Below, in pieces: positions 31,899-41,565 of a DNA stretch of 54,772 nucleotides. Numbering within the stretch: the stretch's first letter is position 1; each line of letters starts with the position of its first letter. Both the position numbers and the translations under genes were made by a program. The stretch is from Spirochaetota bacterium (GTDB taxonomy: Bacteria; Spirochaetota; Spirochaetia; JABEVK01), in NCBI GenBank assembly GCA_020049045.1, contig JAIFLN010000047.1, positions 1 to 54,772 on the forward strand. Direction: 5' to 3'. The notes below the pieces were generated by a model, which saw nothing but the letters and a program-made list of their open reading frames with translations, was not told the DNA's origin and did not search any database.

Positions 31899-32201
31899 GT
31901 GCCGACGGTCGAAGAAGTCTATTCTGCTGTAGGGGAAGTTTTGGACCCCGATTTGGGTCTGCCGATTCTCGATCTAGGACTGATATACCGTGTTGATGTC
32001 GCTGAAGACCGGATCGAGATCGACTTTACTCTGACAAGCCCTGCCTGTCCAGTGGGGGATGTACTTCTGGATGACCTTCAAGAAACAGTGAAAGCCCGCA
32101 CGGGGGTTAAGAACGTGACAGCCACCATCGTATGGGACCCTCCTTGGAATAAAGATATGATGAGTGAAGAGTTGAAATTGACCTTGGGTATTCCCATCTA
32201 G
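31899..32201 (+). CDS. sufT: MIP18/DUF59 family protein (SufT-like Fe-S assembly factor)
   Basis: The start is GTG with a strong ribosome site. The 100-residue product has the DUF59 fold with VLDPDLGLPILDLGLIYRVD and the conserved cysteine in TLTSPACPVGDVLLDD. DUF59 proteins such as SufT and MIP18 help mature Fe-S proteins. It is the first gene of a SUF operon and is followed by sufC after 14 bases. The symbol sufT is applied by domain and context. Confidence 0.88.
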   Translation: MPTVEEVYSAVGEVLDPDLGLPILDLGLIYRVDVAEDRIEIDFTLTSPACPVGDVLLDDLQETVKARTGVKNVTATIVWDPPWNKDMMSEELKLTLGIPI

Positions 32202-32215
32202 AACAGGAGCACGTT

Positions 32216-32971
32216 TTGAAGACACTGCGCATCGAAGGATTAACCGCTGAGATCGAAGGAAAACCCATACTCACGGGAGTCAACCTCGAGATGAAAACGG
32301 GTGAGATTCATGCTCTGATGGGACCCAATGGTCATGGCAAGTCGACCCTGGCAAACATTTTGATGGGTCATCCCAAGTATACGGTCACGGGCGGGACCAT
32401 CACGCTTGACGGTGAGGATTTGCTCGCGATGGACGTACCTGCCCGTTCAAAGGCCGGTCTTTTTCTCGCCTTTCAATATCCCATTGAAATTCCGGGTGTC
32501 ACCGTTGGCAAATTTCTGAAACGCGCCGCCGAAATCCACATGGCTGTCCGGGGTGAAAAGATTAACGTCACCAAGTTTATCAAGCAGGCGCGGGAGGATA
32601 TGAGCTTCCTCGAGATGGATCACCAGTTCATCAACCGTTACCTCAATGAGGGGTTTTCCGGTGGCGAGAAAAAGCGCATGGAGATCCTTCAGTTGTTGAC
32701 GCTCAAACCCAGTTTCGCCTTGTTTGACGAGACCGACTCCGGTCTTGATATCGACGCTCTCAAGGTGGTCAGCAAGGGTATCAACCGCTTGCGGGGCAAT
32801 GATTTCGGTGCTTTGATCATTACGCATTACCAACGCATTCTGAATTACGTGAACCCTGATCACGTGCACATTTTGTACCAGGGGAAGATTGTGACCAGCG
32901 GCGGCAATGAGTTGGTTCACGCCCTGGAAGAAAAAGGTTACGACTGGGTAAAGGAGAAGTACGGTGTCTGA
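32216..32971 (+). CDS. sufC: Fe-S cluster assembly ATPase SufC
   Basis: Soluble ABC-type ATPase of the SufBCD scaffold. It begins with a TTG codon preceded by CAGGAG. The 251-residue product has Walker [10 protein letters not shown] (typical SufC), signature [13 protein letters not shown], and Walker [17 protein letters not shown], which is highly diagnostic for SufC. sufB overlaps its end by 8 bases. Length and motifs are normal. Confidence 0.95.
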   Translation: MKTLRIEGLTAEIEGKPILTGVNLEMKTGEIHALMGPNGHGKSTLANILMGHPKYTVTGGTITLDGEDLLAMDVPARSKAGLFLAFQYPIEIPGVTVGKFLKRAAEIHMAVRGEKINVTKFIKQAREDMSFLEMDHQFINRYLNEGFSGGEKKRMEILQLLTLKPSFALFDETDSGLDIDALKVVSKGINRLRGNDFGALIITHYQRILNYVNPDHVHILYQGKIVTSGGNELVHALEEKGYDWVKEKYGV

Positions 32972-34373
32972 TACAACAGCTCTCGGCGACGATTTTGCTG
33001 CCGGTTACAAGTACGGCTTCTCTACTCCCGAAAAGTCTTTGGTGAAATCGGCCAAGGGCTTGAGTGAAGATGTGGTTCGTCAGATCAGCGCGGCGAAGAA
33101 TGAGCCTTCGTGGATGCTCAACTACCGGCTTAAAGCCTATGAGACTTTCCTGAAGATGCCTATGCCCGTTTGGGGAGCCGATCTTTCGGGGGTCGACTTT
33201 GATGAAATCTATTACTACGCCAAACCGTCGTCTGAGTCTGCCACCAGCTGGGAGGATGTTCCTGAAGACATCCGTAATACCTACGACCGTTTAGGAATCC
33301 CAGAAGCCGAAAAGAAGTTCCTGGCAGGGGTGGGAGCCCAGTATGACAGCGAGATGGTCTACCACAACCTCCAGAAGAACCTCACAGATCAAGGCGTGAT
33401 CTTCAGCAGCCCTGAAGATGCAGTGATCAACCACCCTGACATCATCAAGAAGTACTTTGGGACGGTGATTCCTCACACCGACAACAAGTTTGCGGCTCTG
33501 AATACCGCAGTCTGGTCGGGTGGGTCGTTCATCTACATTCCTAAGGGCGTGCATGTCGATATACCACTGCAAGCGTACTTCCGGGTCAACACCAAAAGCT
33601 TCGGTCAGTTTGAGCGGACCCTCATCGTGGTCGATGAAGGAGCCTTCGTCCACTACATCGAGGGTTGCACCGCCCCGGTGTTCACCAAGGACAGCCTCCA
33701 CACCGCCGTCGTCGAAATTGTGGCCCTGCCGGGAGCGCGGGTGCGCTACTCCACCATCCAAAACTGGTCCAACAACATGTACAACCTGGTCACCAAACGT
33801 GCTTTTGCGTACGACCATGCCACGGTGGAATGGGTGGACGGCAATATTGGCAGCAAGGTCACGATGAAGTACCCGGCTATCTTTCTGATGGGCAAAGGGG
33901 CCCACGGAGAGGTGATGAGCATCGCCTTTGCCAACAAAGGACAGGAGCAAGATACCGGCACCAAGATCATGCACTTTGCCGACGACACCTCCAGCGTTGT
34001 CACTGCCAAGTCCATCAGCAAAGGCGGCGGGATTTCCAGTTACCGGGGCATCATCAAGTCCAACCCCGGCCTGAAGAACATCCGGTCGAAAGTGGAATGC
34101 GACGCGTTGATTCTCGACCCGGAATCGGCCACCAACACCTATCCCGTCATGGATTTGCAGAGTGAAGATGTCAGCATGGAGCACGAGGCGAAGGTTTCAA
34201 AAATCAGCGAGGAGCAGCTGCTCTACCTCATGAGCCGGGGCATCGGAGAAGAAGAGGCCGGTATGATGATTGTCAACGGTTTCATCGACCCGCTGGTCAA
34301 ACAGCTTCCTATGGAATACGCCGTGGAGCTCAACCGGCTTATCGAACTTGAAATGGAGGGCTCTGTCGGATGA
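32964..34373 (+). CDS. sufB: Fe-S cluster assembly scaffold SufB
   Basis: SufB carries the nascent cluster in the SufBC2D complex. It starts with GTG inside the end of sufC, with ribosome site AAAGGAG. The 469-residue product has the right-handed beta-helix core with conserved stretches such as [20 protein letters not shown] and [14 protein letters not shown] (the Cys in EGCTAP is the conserved functional cysteine), and the C-terminal helical end [20 protein letters not shown]. It overlaps sufD by 4 bases. Normal length. Confidence 0.95.
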   Translation: MSDTTALGDDFAAGYKYGFSTPEKSLVKSAKGLSEDVVRQISAAKNEPSWMLNYRLKAYETFLKMPMPVWGADLSGVDFDEIYYYAKPSSESATSWEDVPEDIRNTYDRLGIPEAEKKFLAGVGAQYDSEMVYHNLQKNLTDQGVIFSSPEDAVINHPDIIKKYFGTVIPHTDNKFAALNTAVWSGGSFIYIPKGVHVDIPLQAYFRVNTKSFGQFERTLIVVDEGAFVHYIEGCTAPVFTKDSLHTAVVEIVALPGARVRYSTIQNWSNNMYNLVTKRAFAYDHATVEWVDGNIGSKVTMKYPAIFLMGKGAHGEVMSIAFANKGQEQDTGTKIMHFADDTSSVVTAKSISKGGGISSYRGIIKSNPGLKNIRSKVECDALILDPESATNTYPVMDLQSEDVSMEHEAKVSKISEEQLLYLMSRGIGEEEAGMMIVNGFIDPLVKQLPMEYAVELNRLIELEMEGSVG

Positions 34374-35581
34374 CCGCGACCCAACCCTTTCAACCAGCCC
34401 TGAGTTGGCCAGGCCGCACCAATGAAGAATGGCGGCGCTCTTCGGTGGACAGGTTCGCCTTGGTGACCCGTAAGCCATCTGCCCCTGCGCAGGTCGGGAC
34501 CAAACTTCTGCCGCATGATTCTGCCTTTTCCGGCAGGCTGATGTTTGTGGATGGCGTGCTCACCGGCGTTGATCTGAGCCCTGAGCTGAAGGCTCAAGGG
34601 GTGGTTTTTGGTGCTCTGACCGCCGCCGCCGAGCTTGTGAAGGCGCATTTGACCCTCGGTGCCGCCAAGGCCGATACCCTGGCCTCTGCGGGCCATTATG
34701 CCCGTGTCGAGTTCGGTGCAGTGCTGTCAGTTCCTGCCCGTCTTGTTGCTCCAGAGCCCTTTCTGATTGAAATCACCGAGAACCGAAAAGACGTTCTCAC
34801 CACTCCGCACTTAGTTTTTTCTTTAGCAGAGGCCTCGCAGGCTTCGGTGGTGGTACGCTGGACTTCACCCGGCCAGAAATTCACTGTGGACTCAGCAACT
34901 TCGGTGGAACTCGGGAACGGTGCGAACTTCACCCTCAGCGAGCTTCAGACTCAGGGTGCCGGGGCAGCCGTCCTCGATCACAGTTTTGCTTCGCTGGGGC
35001 GCGATGCACAGCTTTTCCACTGGTGTGCTCCCATTGGCGGCGCAGTGGTTAAAACCCGTTTTGATTTTGTTATGGCAGGTGAAGGATCTTCGGTAAAGAC
35101 CCATGGGCTGTACTTTGGTACAGAGGATCAACACAAGGATCTTCGTATCAGTTTGACCCATGCTGCGCCCCATGCCACCAGTTATGCGTTGTACAAAGGA
35201 GCTGTGCGTGATCGTTCGCGCACCGTTTTCCAGGGGCTGATCGAGGTCAATCCGGGTGCCAACGGCACCGACGCCTACCTTAGCAATAAAAACCTCATCC
35301 TCAACGACGGCGCACGGGCCGACAGCCTTCCCCAGTTGAAAATCGATACCAATGACGTGAAGTGTTCTCATGGTTCCACTACCGGCAAAGTGAACGAAGA
35401 CGAAGTGTACTATCTCACCACCCGCGGGTTCAGCCAGGCTGAAGCAAGGTTGTTCATCGCCCAGGGTTTGTTCGCCGAACTGGTGGACGAAGCACCAGCC
35501 TTCCTTCGGGACGAGGTAGAACTCCTGGTGGCGTGTTCCATCGGTGCCGACGCCGACCTGGGCGCGTGCAAGGACGAATGA
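34370..35581 (+). CDS. sufD: Fe-S cluster assembly protein SufD
   Basis: SufD is the SufB paralogue of the scaffold complex. The 403-residue product shows the beta-helix core and the typical C-terminal block [20 protein letters not shown], which contains the conserved His at the SufB-SufD interface, followed by [17 protein letters not shown]. It begins with ATGA overlap on sufB and ends overlapping the sufS start. The N-terminus is more variable than in Escherichia coli, which is normal for this family. Confidence 0.92.
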   Translation: MTATQPFQPALSWPGRTNEEWRRSSVDRFALVTRKPSAPAQVGTKLLPHDSAFSGRLMFVDGVLTGVDLSPELKAQGVVFGALTAAAELVKAHLTLGAAKADTLASAGHYARVEFGAVLSVPARLVAPEPFLIEITENRKDVLTTPHLVFSLAEASQASVVVRWTSPGQKFTVDSATSVELGNGANFTLSELQTQGAGAAVLDHSFASLGRDAQLFHWCAPIGGAVVKTRFDFVMAGEGSSVKTHGLYFGTEDQHKDLRISLTHAAPHATSYALYKGAVRDRSRTVFQGLIEVNPGANGTDAYLSNKNLILNDGARADSLPQLKIDTNDVKCSHGSTTGKVNEDEVYYLTTRGFSQAEARLFIAQGLFAELVDEAPAFLRDEVELLVACSIGADADLGACKDE

Positions 35582-36843
35582 TGGATTTACACGACCCCCA
35601 CGCCGAACTGAGAGCCGCCCAGGACAAGGTGCACCGGTTGCGGGCCGACTTTCCGATTCTGAACCGTCCCCTGACCTACGGCGGAAAAGCCCGCACCCTG
35701 GTCTACCTCGACAACGCCAATACAACGCAAAAACCGCAGATTGTGCTCGATACTTTGATGGGGTATTACCAGAACAGCAATGCCAACGTCGCTCGGGCCA
35801 TCCACAGTCTGGGCGAGGAATCGACCCGCATTTTTGAAGGTGCGCGTGACAGGGTCAAAACCTTCCTGAATGCCGCTCACCGGGAAGAGATTATCTTTAC
35901 CAAGGGCACCACCGAAGCCATCAATCTGGTGGCTCTGACCTTCTGCGACGGACTCTCCGCCGGTGACGAAATTCTGTTGACCGAGATGGAGCACCACGCC
36001 AACCTGGTGCCGTGGCAGATGGCCGCCGCTCGGTACGGCCTGACGCTCAAGTTTATTCCCTTCGACGACAACGGCGTGTTGCAGATCGAGAAACTGCCCG
36101 AGCTGTGGACCGACCGCATCCGGTTGGTGGCCGTAACGGCCATGAGCAACGTGCTCGGCACCATCAATCCGCTGGCCGAAATCATCGCCTTTGCCCACGC
36201 CAGAAACGTTCCCGTTTTGGTCGACGGAGCGCAGGCTGTTCCCCATCAGAAGATCGATGTTCAAGAGCTGGACTGCGACTTTTTGGCCTTCAGCAGCCAC
36301 AAAATGTGCGGTCCCACCGGTTTCGGTGTGCTCTACGGAAAAAAGGATCTGTTGGAGAAGCTTCCTCCGTATCAGGGTGGTGGCAATATGATTCGCTCGG
36401 TGTGGTTGGAAACCTTCGACACCAACGTCATCCCCTATAAGTTTGAAGCGGGAACCCCCCACATGGAAGGGGCTGCTGGTTTGGCTGCCGCCATCGATTA
36501 TCTGGAAACCGTCGGCCTCGACTGGATTCACCGTTACGAGCAGCTGCTGCTGGCCTACACCATGGAAAAGCTGGTCTTGGTTCCAGGAGTCACGGTATAC
36601 GGGAACGCCCCGGGCAAGGGCGGGATTATATCGTTCCTGGTAAACGGGATCCATGCGCACGACCTTTCTGAATACCTGGACAGAAAAGGGGTGGCTGTCC
36701 GCGCGGGGCACCACTGCGCGCATCCTTTGGCACGCCGCCTGGGTGTAGTCAGCACCGCACGGGCGAGCTTCTATTTCTACAACACCATCGAGGATGCCGA
36801 CGCCTTTGTCGAAGCCGTCCGCGAGGCGGTGGATAAGCTTTAA
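35578..36843 (+). CDS. sufS: Cysteine desulfurase SufS (group II)
   Basis: PLP enzyme that takes sulfur from cysteine to form a persulfide for the SUF system. The start is ATG at 35578, with a second ATG directly after it; ribosome site AAGGACGA is within sufD. The 421-residue product has the PLP lysine in FSSHKMCGPTGFGVLYG and the catalytic Cys in the group II loop RAGHHCAHPLARRLG. TRIFEGARDRVKTFLNA and ITFTKGTTEAINLVA-like segments are conserved. Its stop overlaps the convergent EEP gene in a TTAA. Its sulfur acceptor, SufU, is 1 kb downstream. Confidence 0.94.
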   Translation: MMDLHDPHAELRAAQDKVHRLRADFPILNRPLTYGGKARTLVYLDNANTTQKPQIVLDTLMGYYQNSNANVARAIHSLGEESTRIFEGARDRVKTFLNAAHREEIIFTKGTTEAINLVALTFCDGLSAGDEILLTEMEHHANLVPWQMAAARYGLTLKFIPFDDNGVLQIEKLPELWTDRIRLVAVTAMSNVLGTINPLAEIIAFAHARNVPVLVDGAQAVPHQKIDVQELDCDFLAFSSHKMCGPTGFGVLYGKKDLLEKLPPYQGGGNMIRSVWLETFDTNVIPYKFEAGTPHMEGAAGLAAAIDYLETVGLDWIHRYEQLLLAYTMEKLVLVPGVTVYGNAPGKGGIISFLVNGIHAHDLSEYLDRKGVAVRAGHHCAHPLARRLGVVSTARASFYFYNTIEDADAFVEAVREAVDKL

Positions 36844-37772
36844 CGCCGCTTTCGCAGAGTCTTCAGCCACCTCCGGATCGGGTTTGACCGTTGGACCGGT
36901 TGGGGTATCGTTTTTGCTGCAGTGTTTTCGCTGCGGTGTTTCACCAGGGCCCAGACTGGGAGATGGTCGGAGGGCAGGGTGTTTCGCTGCGCCCTGTTGA
37001 GGGGGATTTCTCCTTCGAGCACGCCGCCGTCGAGAACTTGCAGATCGGCCGAACAGAACAGGTAATCCAGCTGGGTGAACCGGGGTTCGGGACCGAAATG
37101 GTAGTGCGTCCGCCTCCGGTCGGGCGGAATTCCCAAAACTTCCAGCACGTCCTGGAACGGCAGCTTTAAAAACGCCTCGTATTCGAACTGTGACTCACCC
37201 CGGATCAAAATCCCGTTGAAATCGCCCATCACAATGCAGTTGTCGGTCCTGACCAAGGCCGCCAGCCGTTCGACTTCCCGCAACCGGTGTTCCAGGCCCC
37301 AGTCGCGTCCAAATTGCGACTTGAGGTGGACGACAAAGACCCGCAGGTGTCCCCATTGCGAACCCAGGTCAAGTTTCAGCAGGTTCCGGGCGAAGGAACC
37401 CGGCATGCTGGACGCCTTGGTGCCGGGGAACAGCCCCTTTTTCACCACAGCCCCGACAAAGATGCCCCGTTTTGAGTTCTCCTCGTGCAGAAAGACATCG
37501 TAGCGGTCTTCCAGATACAGCCGGTTGAATGCGGCCAGAGTCTCCAGCCCGCCCACCTCGCAGAGGCCCACCAGATCGAAATCCCGTTCCAGGATGGTCC
37601 GGCCTATTTCGGCGATCTTGGAGCGTTCCTTGTTCGGGTTATAAATCGACGTGTTCATCGCCTGGTAAGTCTCTTCGTCCAGAGCTTCCAACTCGTCCCG
37701 GGTGTAGTGACGGTCCAGGAGCAGGGAGAAGTTTTCCACATTGAAGGTTGCGATTGTCAGCGGGCGGTCCAC
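36840..37772 (-). CDS. Endonuclease/exonuclease/phosphatase (EEP) family hydrolase
   Basis: Start GTG at 37772 is chosen because the promoter -10 ends 7 bases upstream; a GTG at 37784 lies inside the -10. The 310-residue product shows EEP motifs in order: LTIATFNVENFS with the Asn, LVGLCEVGGLETL with the metal Glu, VVHLKSQFGRDW, CIVMGDFNG (catalytic Asp/Asn) and LPSDHLPVWALV (final Asp-His). The family covers nucleases and phosphodiesterases; there is no signal peptide, so it acts in the cytosol. It lies opposite in strand between sufS and sufU. Confidence 0.87.
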   Translation of the reverse strand: MDRPLTIATFNVENFSLLLDRHYTRDELEALDEETYQAMNTSIYNPNKERSKIAEIGRTILERDFDLVGLCEVGGLETLAAFNRLYLEDRYDVFLHEENSKRGIFVGAVVKKGLFPGTKASSMPGSFARNLLKLDLGSQWGHLRVFVVHLKSQFGRDWGLEHRLREVERLAALVRTDNCIVMGDFNGILIRGESQFEYEAFLKLPFQDVLEVLGIPPDRRRTHYHFGPEPRFTQLDYLFCSADLQVLDGGVLEGEIPLNRAQRNTLPSDHLPVWALVKHRSENTAAKTIPQPVQRSNPIRRWLKTLRKRR

Positions 37773-37779
37773 GTCTGGC

Positions 37780-37808
37780 ACTCTACCCGTTCCCCCCCTT
37801 CTTGCCAA
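37780..37808 (-). promoter_or_regulatory. EEP gene promoter, predicted leaderless
   Basis: On the minus strand TTGGCA, a 17-base spacer and TAGAGT end 7 bases before the GTG start. It stands back to back with the sufU promoter; the two -35 hexamers are 2 bases apart. Confidence 0.5.
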
Positions 37809-37810
37809 CC

Positions 37811-37839
37811 TTGCCCAAACCCGACAAATCCAGTAATTT
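37811..37839 (+). promoter_or_regulatory. sufU promoter, predicted leaderless
   Basis: TTGCCC, a 17-base spacer and TAATTT end 5 bases before the sufU ATG; no ribosome site is present. Confidence 0.5.
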
Positions 37840-37844
37840 GGACC

Positions 37845-38261
37845 ATGGCCTTCGACGAAATGTACCAAGAGATCATCCGAGATCATTACAAGCATCCCCG
37901 GAACAAGAAACCTCTTTCCCACTTGAAGGCCGTCGAAAACCCTTCGTGCGGCGATAGCGTGAAGGTGGAACTGGAAGGCGATTCCCAGCACATCAAGACG
38001 GTGTTTTTTGATGGCTCTGGTTGCTCGATTTCCATGTGTTCGGCCAGCATGATGACCGACCTTCTTACGGGCAAGACCGTCGAAGAAGCCAAGGCTATTG
38101 TGGCTCAGTTTCTCGGAGTGATCCGGGGAGAAAAGCCCGCCGATTCCCTCGATGAGCTGGGTGACCTGGCCGCCCTTAAGGGAGTGATCGAGTTGCCCGT
38201 GCGGGTTAAGTGCGCCACACTTGCCTGGCATGCAGTCGAGCAGGCGTTGCAGAAGGCCTGA
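37845..38261 (+). CDS. sufU: Fe-S assembly sulfur-acceptor SufU (NifU N-terminal-like)
   Basis: SufU is a zinc protein that accepts persulfide sulfur from SufS. The 138-residue product begins MAFDEMYQEIIRDHYKHPRN and has the three conserved cysteines C35 (NPSCGD), C60 (GSGCSIS) and C123 (RVKCATLAW). The insertion between them (MMTDLLTGKTVEEA) is typical of SufU rather than IscU. It is cut off from the sufCBDS operon by the EEP gene on the other strand and has its own promoter. Confidence 0.92.
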   Translation: MAFDEMYQEIIRDHYKHPRNKKPLSHLKAVENPSCGDSVKVELEGDSQHIKTVFFDGSGCSISMCSASMMTDLLTGKTVEEAKAIVAQFLGVIRGEKPADSLDELGDLAALKGVIELPVRVKCATLAWHAVEQALQKA

Positions 38262-38276
38262 CGACTGCCTCCGTGT

Positions 38277-38738
38277 TTACCGCTTCATATTCCGGATCTG
38301 AGCCGTATGGTAGCCGTCATGGCCCACAGCCCAGGCGAACAGTTCTCCCCAGGTGATTTCCCAGGGTGCAAAAGTAGTTTCGAGAAAGGCTTCGTCGAGG
38401 GTTCGGGCCTTGGCCACCAAGGCTTCGTGGGTTTCATCCATATGATGAATGGTTTCGAGCCAATGCGGTTCCGTCAGCGGCGTTTCTGGAATGGGAGGAA
38501 AGTCATCGTCCCCTTCAGGCCAGACGGGTTTACGCGATTCCAGTTCGGCCAGCATCATTTCTTTGAACTTGTGGACGTGAAGCGCCACTCCCCAAATGGT
38601 GTATTCCTCGAGGTTGCGGTCTGACACAACTTCAGCCGCCGGATGTGCTAGCAACTCTTCCTGCAAACTTCGACCGTTGAAACTACGGCCCTTCCACTCA
38701 CTGTCCCACATATCCAATTGCCGATCCCATACTCCCAT
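38277..38738 (-). CDS. DinB-fold four-helix protein
   Basis: The start at 38738 follows ribosome site AAGGAG, which lies inside the longer in-frame reading, so the longer version is rejected. The 153-residue product has the DinB/YfiT-like pattern of a first His in ALHVHKFKEMM and a C-terminal HDGYHTAQIRNMKR, where the two histidines would complete a metal site. Some members are thiol-S-transferases; others are stress proteins of unknown role. The promoter must overlap the start of the divergent homospermidine synthase gene. Confidence 0.8.
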   Translation of the reverse strand: MGVWDRQLDMWDSEWKGRSFNGRSLQEELLAHPAAEVVSDRNLEEYTIWGVALHVHKFKEMMLAELESRKPVWPEGDDDFPPIPETPLTEPHWLETIHHMDETHEALVAKARTLDEAFLETTFAPWEITWGELFAWAVGHDGYHTAQIRNMKR

Positions 38739-38758
38739 GCTGTACTCCTTGGCGTCAT

Positions 38759-38787
38759 TTGTCATTTTCAATTCTGTCACCTAGAAT
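38759..38787 (+). promoter_or_regulatory. Homospermidine synthase promoter, predicted leaderless
   Basis: TTGTCA, a 17-base spacer and TAGAAT end 6 bases before the ATG at 38794; no ribosome site is visible. Confidence 0.6.
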
Positions 38788-38793
38788 CATAGC

Positions 38794-40215
38794 ATGCCTT
38801 TCACTCGTGCGCGATCACTGGTTATTCTCGGTTACGGAGGGGTTGCCCGTTGCCTCCTGCCCCTTCTGGACAGGCACTTTGCTCTGGACCCCAGCTTGGT
38901 AACCATCCTCGAACCCAGGGAAATCTCCTCGCTGTTGCAACCGTATGTCCGGCGCGGGCTCAAACTGGTTCGGGAACGACTGGGACCCGAAAATTATCAG
39001 ACTCTGCTCGACCGATGGGTAGTCCCCGGAGCGTTGCTGGTGGATCTGAGTGTCAATGTCGATACCGATGTTTTGGTATCTTGGTGTCAAAATCACGGTG
39101 TCAGTTATGTCAATGCTTCGGTGGAATTCTGGAACATGGAAGTGGGAAAGGGGGGGGGGCGGACTCCGCAGGAAAGGACTCTTTACCCCCGGCATGAAGC
39201 GTTCCGGTCACGGAGGCAGCAAAAAAAGGGACCGACTGCCTTGCTTGATCATGGGGTGAACCCGGGCTTGGTCAGCCACTTTGTCAAAGCGGCCTTGATT
39301 GATCTGGCACAGGCTTTGGGGCAACCTGCTGGTGCCAATGAACCGTTCAATCAATTGGCCCGACGTCTTGGAGTCAAGGTTATTCATATTGCTGAAAAAG
39401 ACGGCCAGCTGATCCGTATTCCGCGAAAAACAGGAGAATTTGTCAATACTTGGAGCGTCGATGGTTTTATTGAAGAGTCTTTGGCCCCGGCAGAACTCGG
39501 CTGGGGTACCCATGAAACCGAACTTCCTTCTCTGGCGCTCTGCCATGAGTCCGGGCCCCGTCATCAGATCTGTCTGGCCCAACCAGGGTTCAAGACCAAG
39601 GTGCGGACCTGGGTTCCTTCGGGGCCAACTTTGGGGATGGTGATCCGCCACGGGGAAGCTCATACCATTACCGATCACCTGACCGTTTGGGAGGAGGGGA
39701 AGGCTGTGTACCGCCCCACAGTTCACTATGCCTACCATTGCTGTGAGGCTGCCCAAAACAGTCTGGCAGAGCTCGAAGCCCGCCGGTACCGGCAGCAGGA
39801 CGAGCAGCGTATTTTGGCTGATGAGATCACTGAGGGCACTGATGAGCTGGGGGTGTTGCTGATGGGGCATCGGCTTCGGGGGTGGTGGTACGGCTCCGAA
39901 CTCGACATTGTCGAAGCCCGCAGGCTGGTGCCAGGACAGAATGCCACCACAGTTCAAGTGGCGGCGGGCCTTGCGGCTGCCATTCTCTGGATTCTCGCCA
40001 ATCCGGAAAAAGGTGTTTTGGTGCCTGATGACCTGCCCTGGCGTGAGGTTTTAGCAGTCGCCCGGCCCTTTTTGGGGCGGGTCACCAGCCATGCTGTCAA
40101 TTGGAGTCCTGCCGATGATCCCGCCGACCGTGAATTGTTCGGTCTTTGGGACGGCAAGGGGGCTTCTGTCCCACCGGAAAGAGAGTGGCTGTTTTCTACC
40201 TTCCTTGTGGAATGA
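38794..40215 (+). CDS. hss: Homospermidine synthase
   Basis: NAD-dependent enzyme that makes homospermidine from putrescine (two molecules or with spermidine). The 473-residue product matches bacterial Hss: Rossmann motif ILGYGGVARCLLPLL near the N-terminus, NVDTDVLVSWCQNHGVSYVNAS, LLDHGVNPGLVSHFVKAAL, and a C-terminal saccharopine-dehydrogenase-like domain with AYHCCEAAQNSL. Length fits. The stop lies 3 bases from that of argA on the opposite strand. No other polyamine gene is in the window. Confidence 0.88.
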   Translation: MPFTRARSLVILGYGGVARCLLPLLDRHFALDPSLVTILEPREISSLLQPYVRRGLKLVRERLGPENYQTLLDRWVVPGALLVDLSVNVDTDVLVSWCQNHGVSYVNASVEFWNMEVGKGGGRTPQERTLYPRHEAFRSRRQQKKGPTALLDHGVNPGLVSHFVKAALIDLAQALGQPAGANEPFNQLARRLGVKVIHIAEKDGQLIRIPRKTGEFVNTWSVDGFIEESLAPAELGWGTHETELPSLALCHESGPRHQICLAQPGFKTKVRTWVPSGPTLGMVIRHGEAHTITDHLTVWEEGKAVYRPTVHYAYHCCEAAQNSLAELEARRYRQQDEQRILADEITEGTDELGVLLMGHRLRGWWYGSELDIVEARRLVPGQNATTVQVAAGLAAAILWILANPEKGVLVPDDLPWREVLAVARPFLGRVTSHAVNWSPADDPADRELFGLWDGKGASVPPEREWLFSTFLVE

Positions 40216-40218
40216 CCT

Positions 40219-41565
40219 TCAACTTTTGATTGTTTTTCGGTCTTTGAGCTCAAGAGCAAAGATTCGGCTCTTGCGGGCATGGTTGTAGGTTTGCTGTTTT
40301 TTTTCTGGAAGACTGTCCAGAGGGGCTTCGACAAATCCGAGCTGTTCAAACCAATCCACAGTCCGGGTGGTCAAAACAAACACCCGTGTCATCGTCTGCT
40401 TAACGGCTTTTTCTACCAGGTACGAGAGAATTTTTCGCCCCATGCTCAAATGCGCGTAGTTCGGATTGGTGGCGATGGCCGCGATTTCTCCTTGCCCTTG
40501 TCCAAAGTCATGGAGTGCTCCGCAGGCATGGACCACACCGTCGATTTCATAGACAACGAAGTCGCCCTGCCGGCTCATCAGATCGTCTTCCGTTCGCTTG
40601 ATCAAAATTCCCTCTTCCATCAGCGGCTGCATCAGGCGCAGCACGTCTCCGATATCGGTAGTCTTCATGGGACGGATAGACTCATAATCGTTGCCATAGA
40701 CCATGGTACCAATGCCGAGGTTGGAAAAGATCTCCCGAAGAATGGCACCTTCCATACGGCCATCAACCACGTGGGCCCGTTCCGTGCCGTTTTTACAGGC
40801 TTTCAGAGCCAGGTCTAGGTATTTCAAATCAGGGTCAGGATTTCCGGCATTGAGCGTCAGGACTTCCTGGGCTTCTTCCAGACTCAACCTCGCCACGCGC
40901 CCGTCGCTGTTTTTGACCAGTCCCGGGGGCAGGCTGAAACGGCTGTCCATGAACCCATCGCTGTCGGTGACAAAGAACAGTTTTTCCGCCTGCAGCGCCT
41001 CAGCCACGGCCAGGGCGATCTCATCGCTGGAAAGGTTGTACGGCTTGCCGGCGGCATTCCAGCCGATACAAGGAAAAATCGGGATCATCCCCTGATCGAG
41101 AATTTGCTGAAGCGGTTCCTTGAGGATTTTCTCTACCCTTCCGGTATTTTGAAAATCCACACCTTCGACCACCCCTAACCCTCGGGCTCGGGTAAAGTTG
41201 CCGATCACCGAGTTGGCTTGAAACGCGGTCAGCAGTGTCATCAGACGGTTGGCGACATCGAAGGCTGCCATACGGATAAAGGGGATGGAATCCTGAGTGG
41301 CAATGCGCACATCCTTCACCCACTCGCTCTCGGTGTCATATTCCTTGAGCACCGCGTCTATCCACTCCTTAGCCCCCGGAACCAGGATGATCTCAATACC
41401 CGTTGCCCTTAGCATGGCCAGATCTTTGAGCAACTGAGGAAAGTGAGGAGCGTTGAGGATGGGGTAATCGATTTTCAAGACAATCGTTTTCCCGTCGAAC
41501 CGGCTTTGGTAGTAGAACACTTCCCGAATCAGGTCGACTTGCTCACGGTGTTTGATCTCGTCCAT
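40219..41565 (-). CDS. argA: N-acetylglutamate synthase (amino-acid-kinase plus GNAT)
   Basis: First enzyme of arginine synthesis; acetylates glutamate with acetyl-CoA. The 448-residue product has an N-terminal amino-acid-kinase fold (KTIVLKIDYPILNAPHFPQL, GIEIILVPGA, VGDALQAEKLFFVTDSDGFM-like region) and a C-terminal GNAT domain (IAAIATNPNYAHLSMGRKIL and WFEQLGFVEAPLDSLPEKKQ). This is the classic ArgA layout rather than bifunctional ArgJ. Its start codon directly follows the livF stop, so it is the last gene of the branched-chain amino-acid transporter operon. C-terminal EKKQQTYNHARKSRIF resembles typical ArgA ends. Confidence 0.92.
   Translation of the reverse strand: MDEIKHREQVDLIREVFYYQSRFDGKTIVLKIDYPILNAPHFPQLLKDLAMLRATGIEIILVPGAKEWIDAVLKEYDTESEWVKDVRIATQDSIPFIRMAAFDVANRLMTLLTAFQANSVIGNFTRARGLGVVEGVDFQNTGRVEKILKEPLQQILDQGMIPIFPCIGWNAAGKPYNLSSDEIALAVAEALQAEKLFFVTDSDGFMDSRFSLPPGLVKNSDGRVARLSLEEAQEVLTLNAGNPDPDLKYLDLALKACKNGTERAHVVDGRMEGAILREIFSNLGIGTMVYGNDYESIRPMKTTDIGDVLRLMQPLMEEGILIKRTEDDLMSRQGDFVVYEIDGVVHACGALHDFGQGQGEIAAIATNPNYAHLSMGRKILSYLVEKAVKQTMTRVFVLTTRTVDWFEQLGFVEAPLDSLPEKKQQTYNHARKSRIFALELKDRKTIKS

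Noticed and set aside
31864-31932. Possible 22-codon upstream ORF in the SUF leader
   Set aside because: It overlaps the start of the DUF59 gene in another frame, its ribosome site would be partly lost at the predicted transcription start, and no alternative hairpins are visible.
33291-34184. Minus-strand open frame (297 codons) opposite sufB
   Set aside because: Shadow of the highly conserved sufB frame.
35587-36870. Minus-strand open frame (427 codons) opposite sufS
   Set aside because: Antisense shadow of a well-conserved enzyme; composition rich in Gln, Val and Asp and without motifs.
38786-38814. Promoter for the DinB-fold gene using TATGAT on the minus strand
   Set aside because: The hexamer at 17 bases upstream (TCGCGC) has no likeness to a -35.
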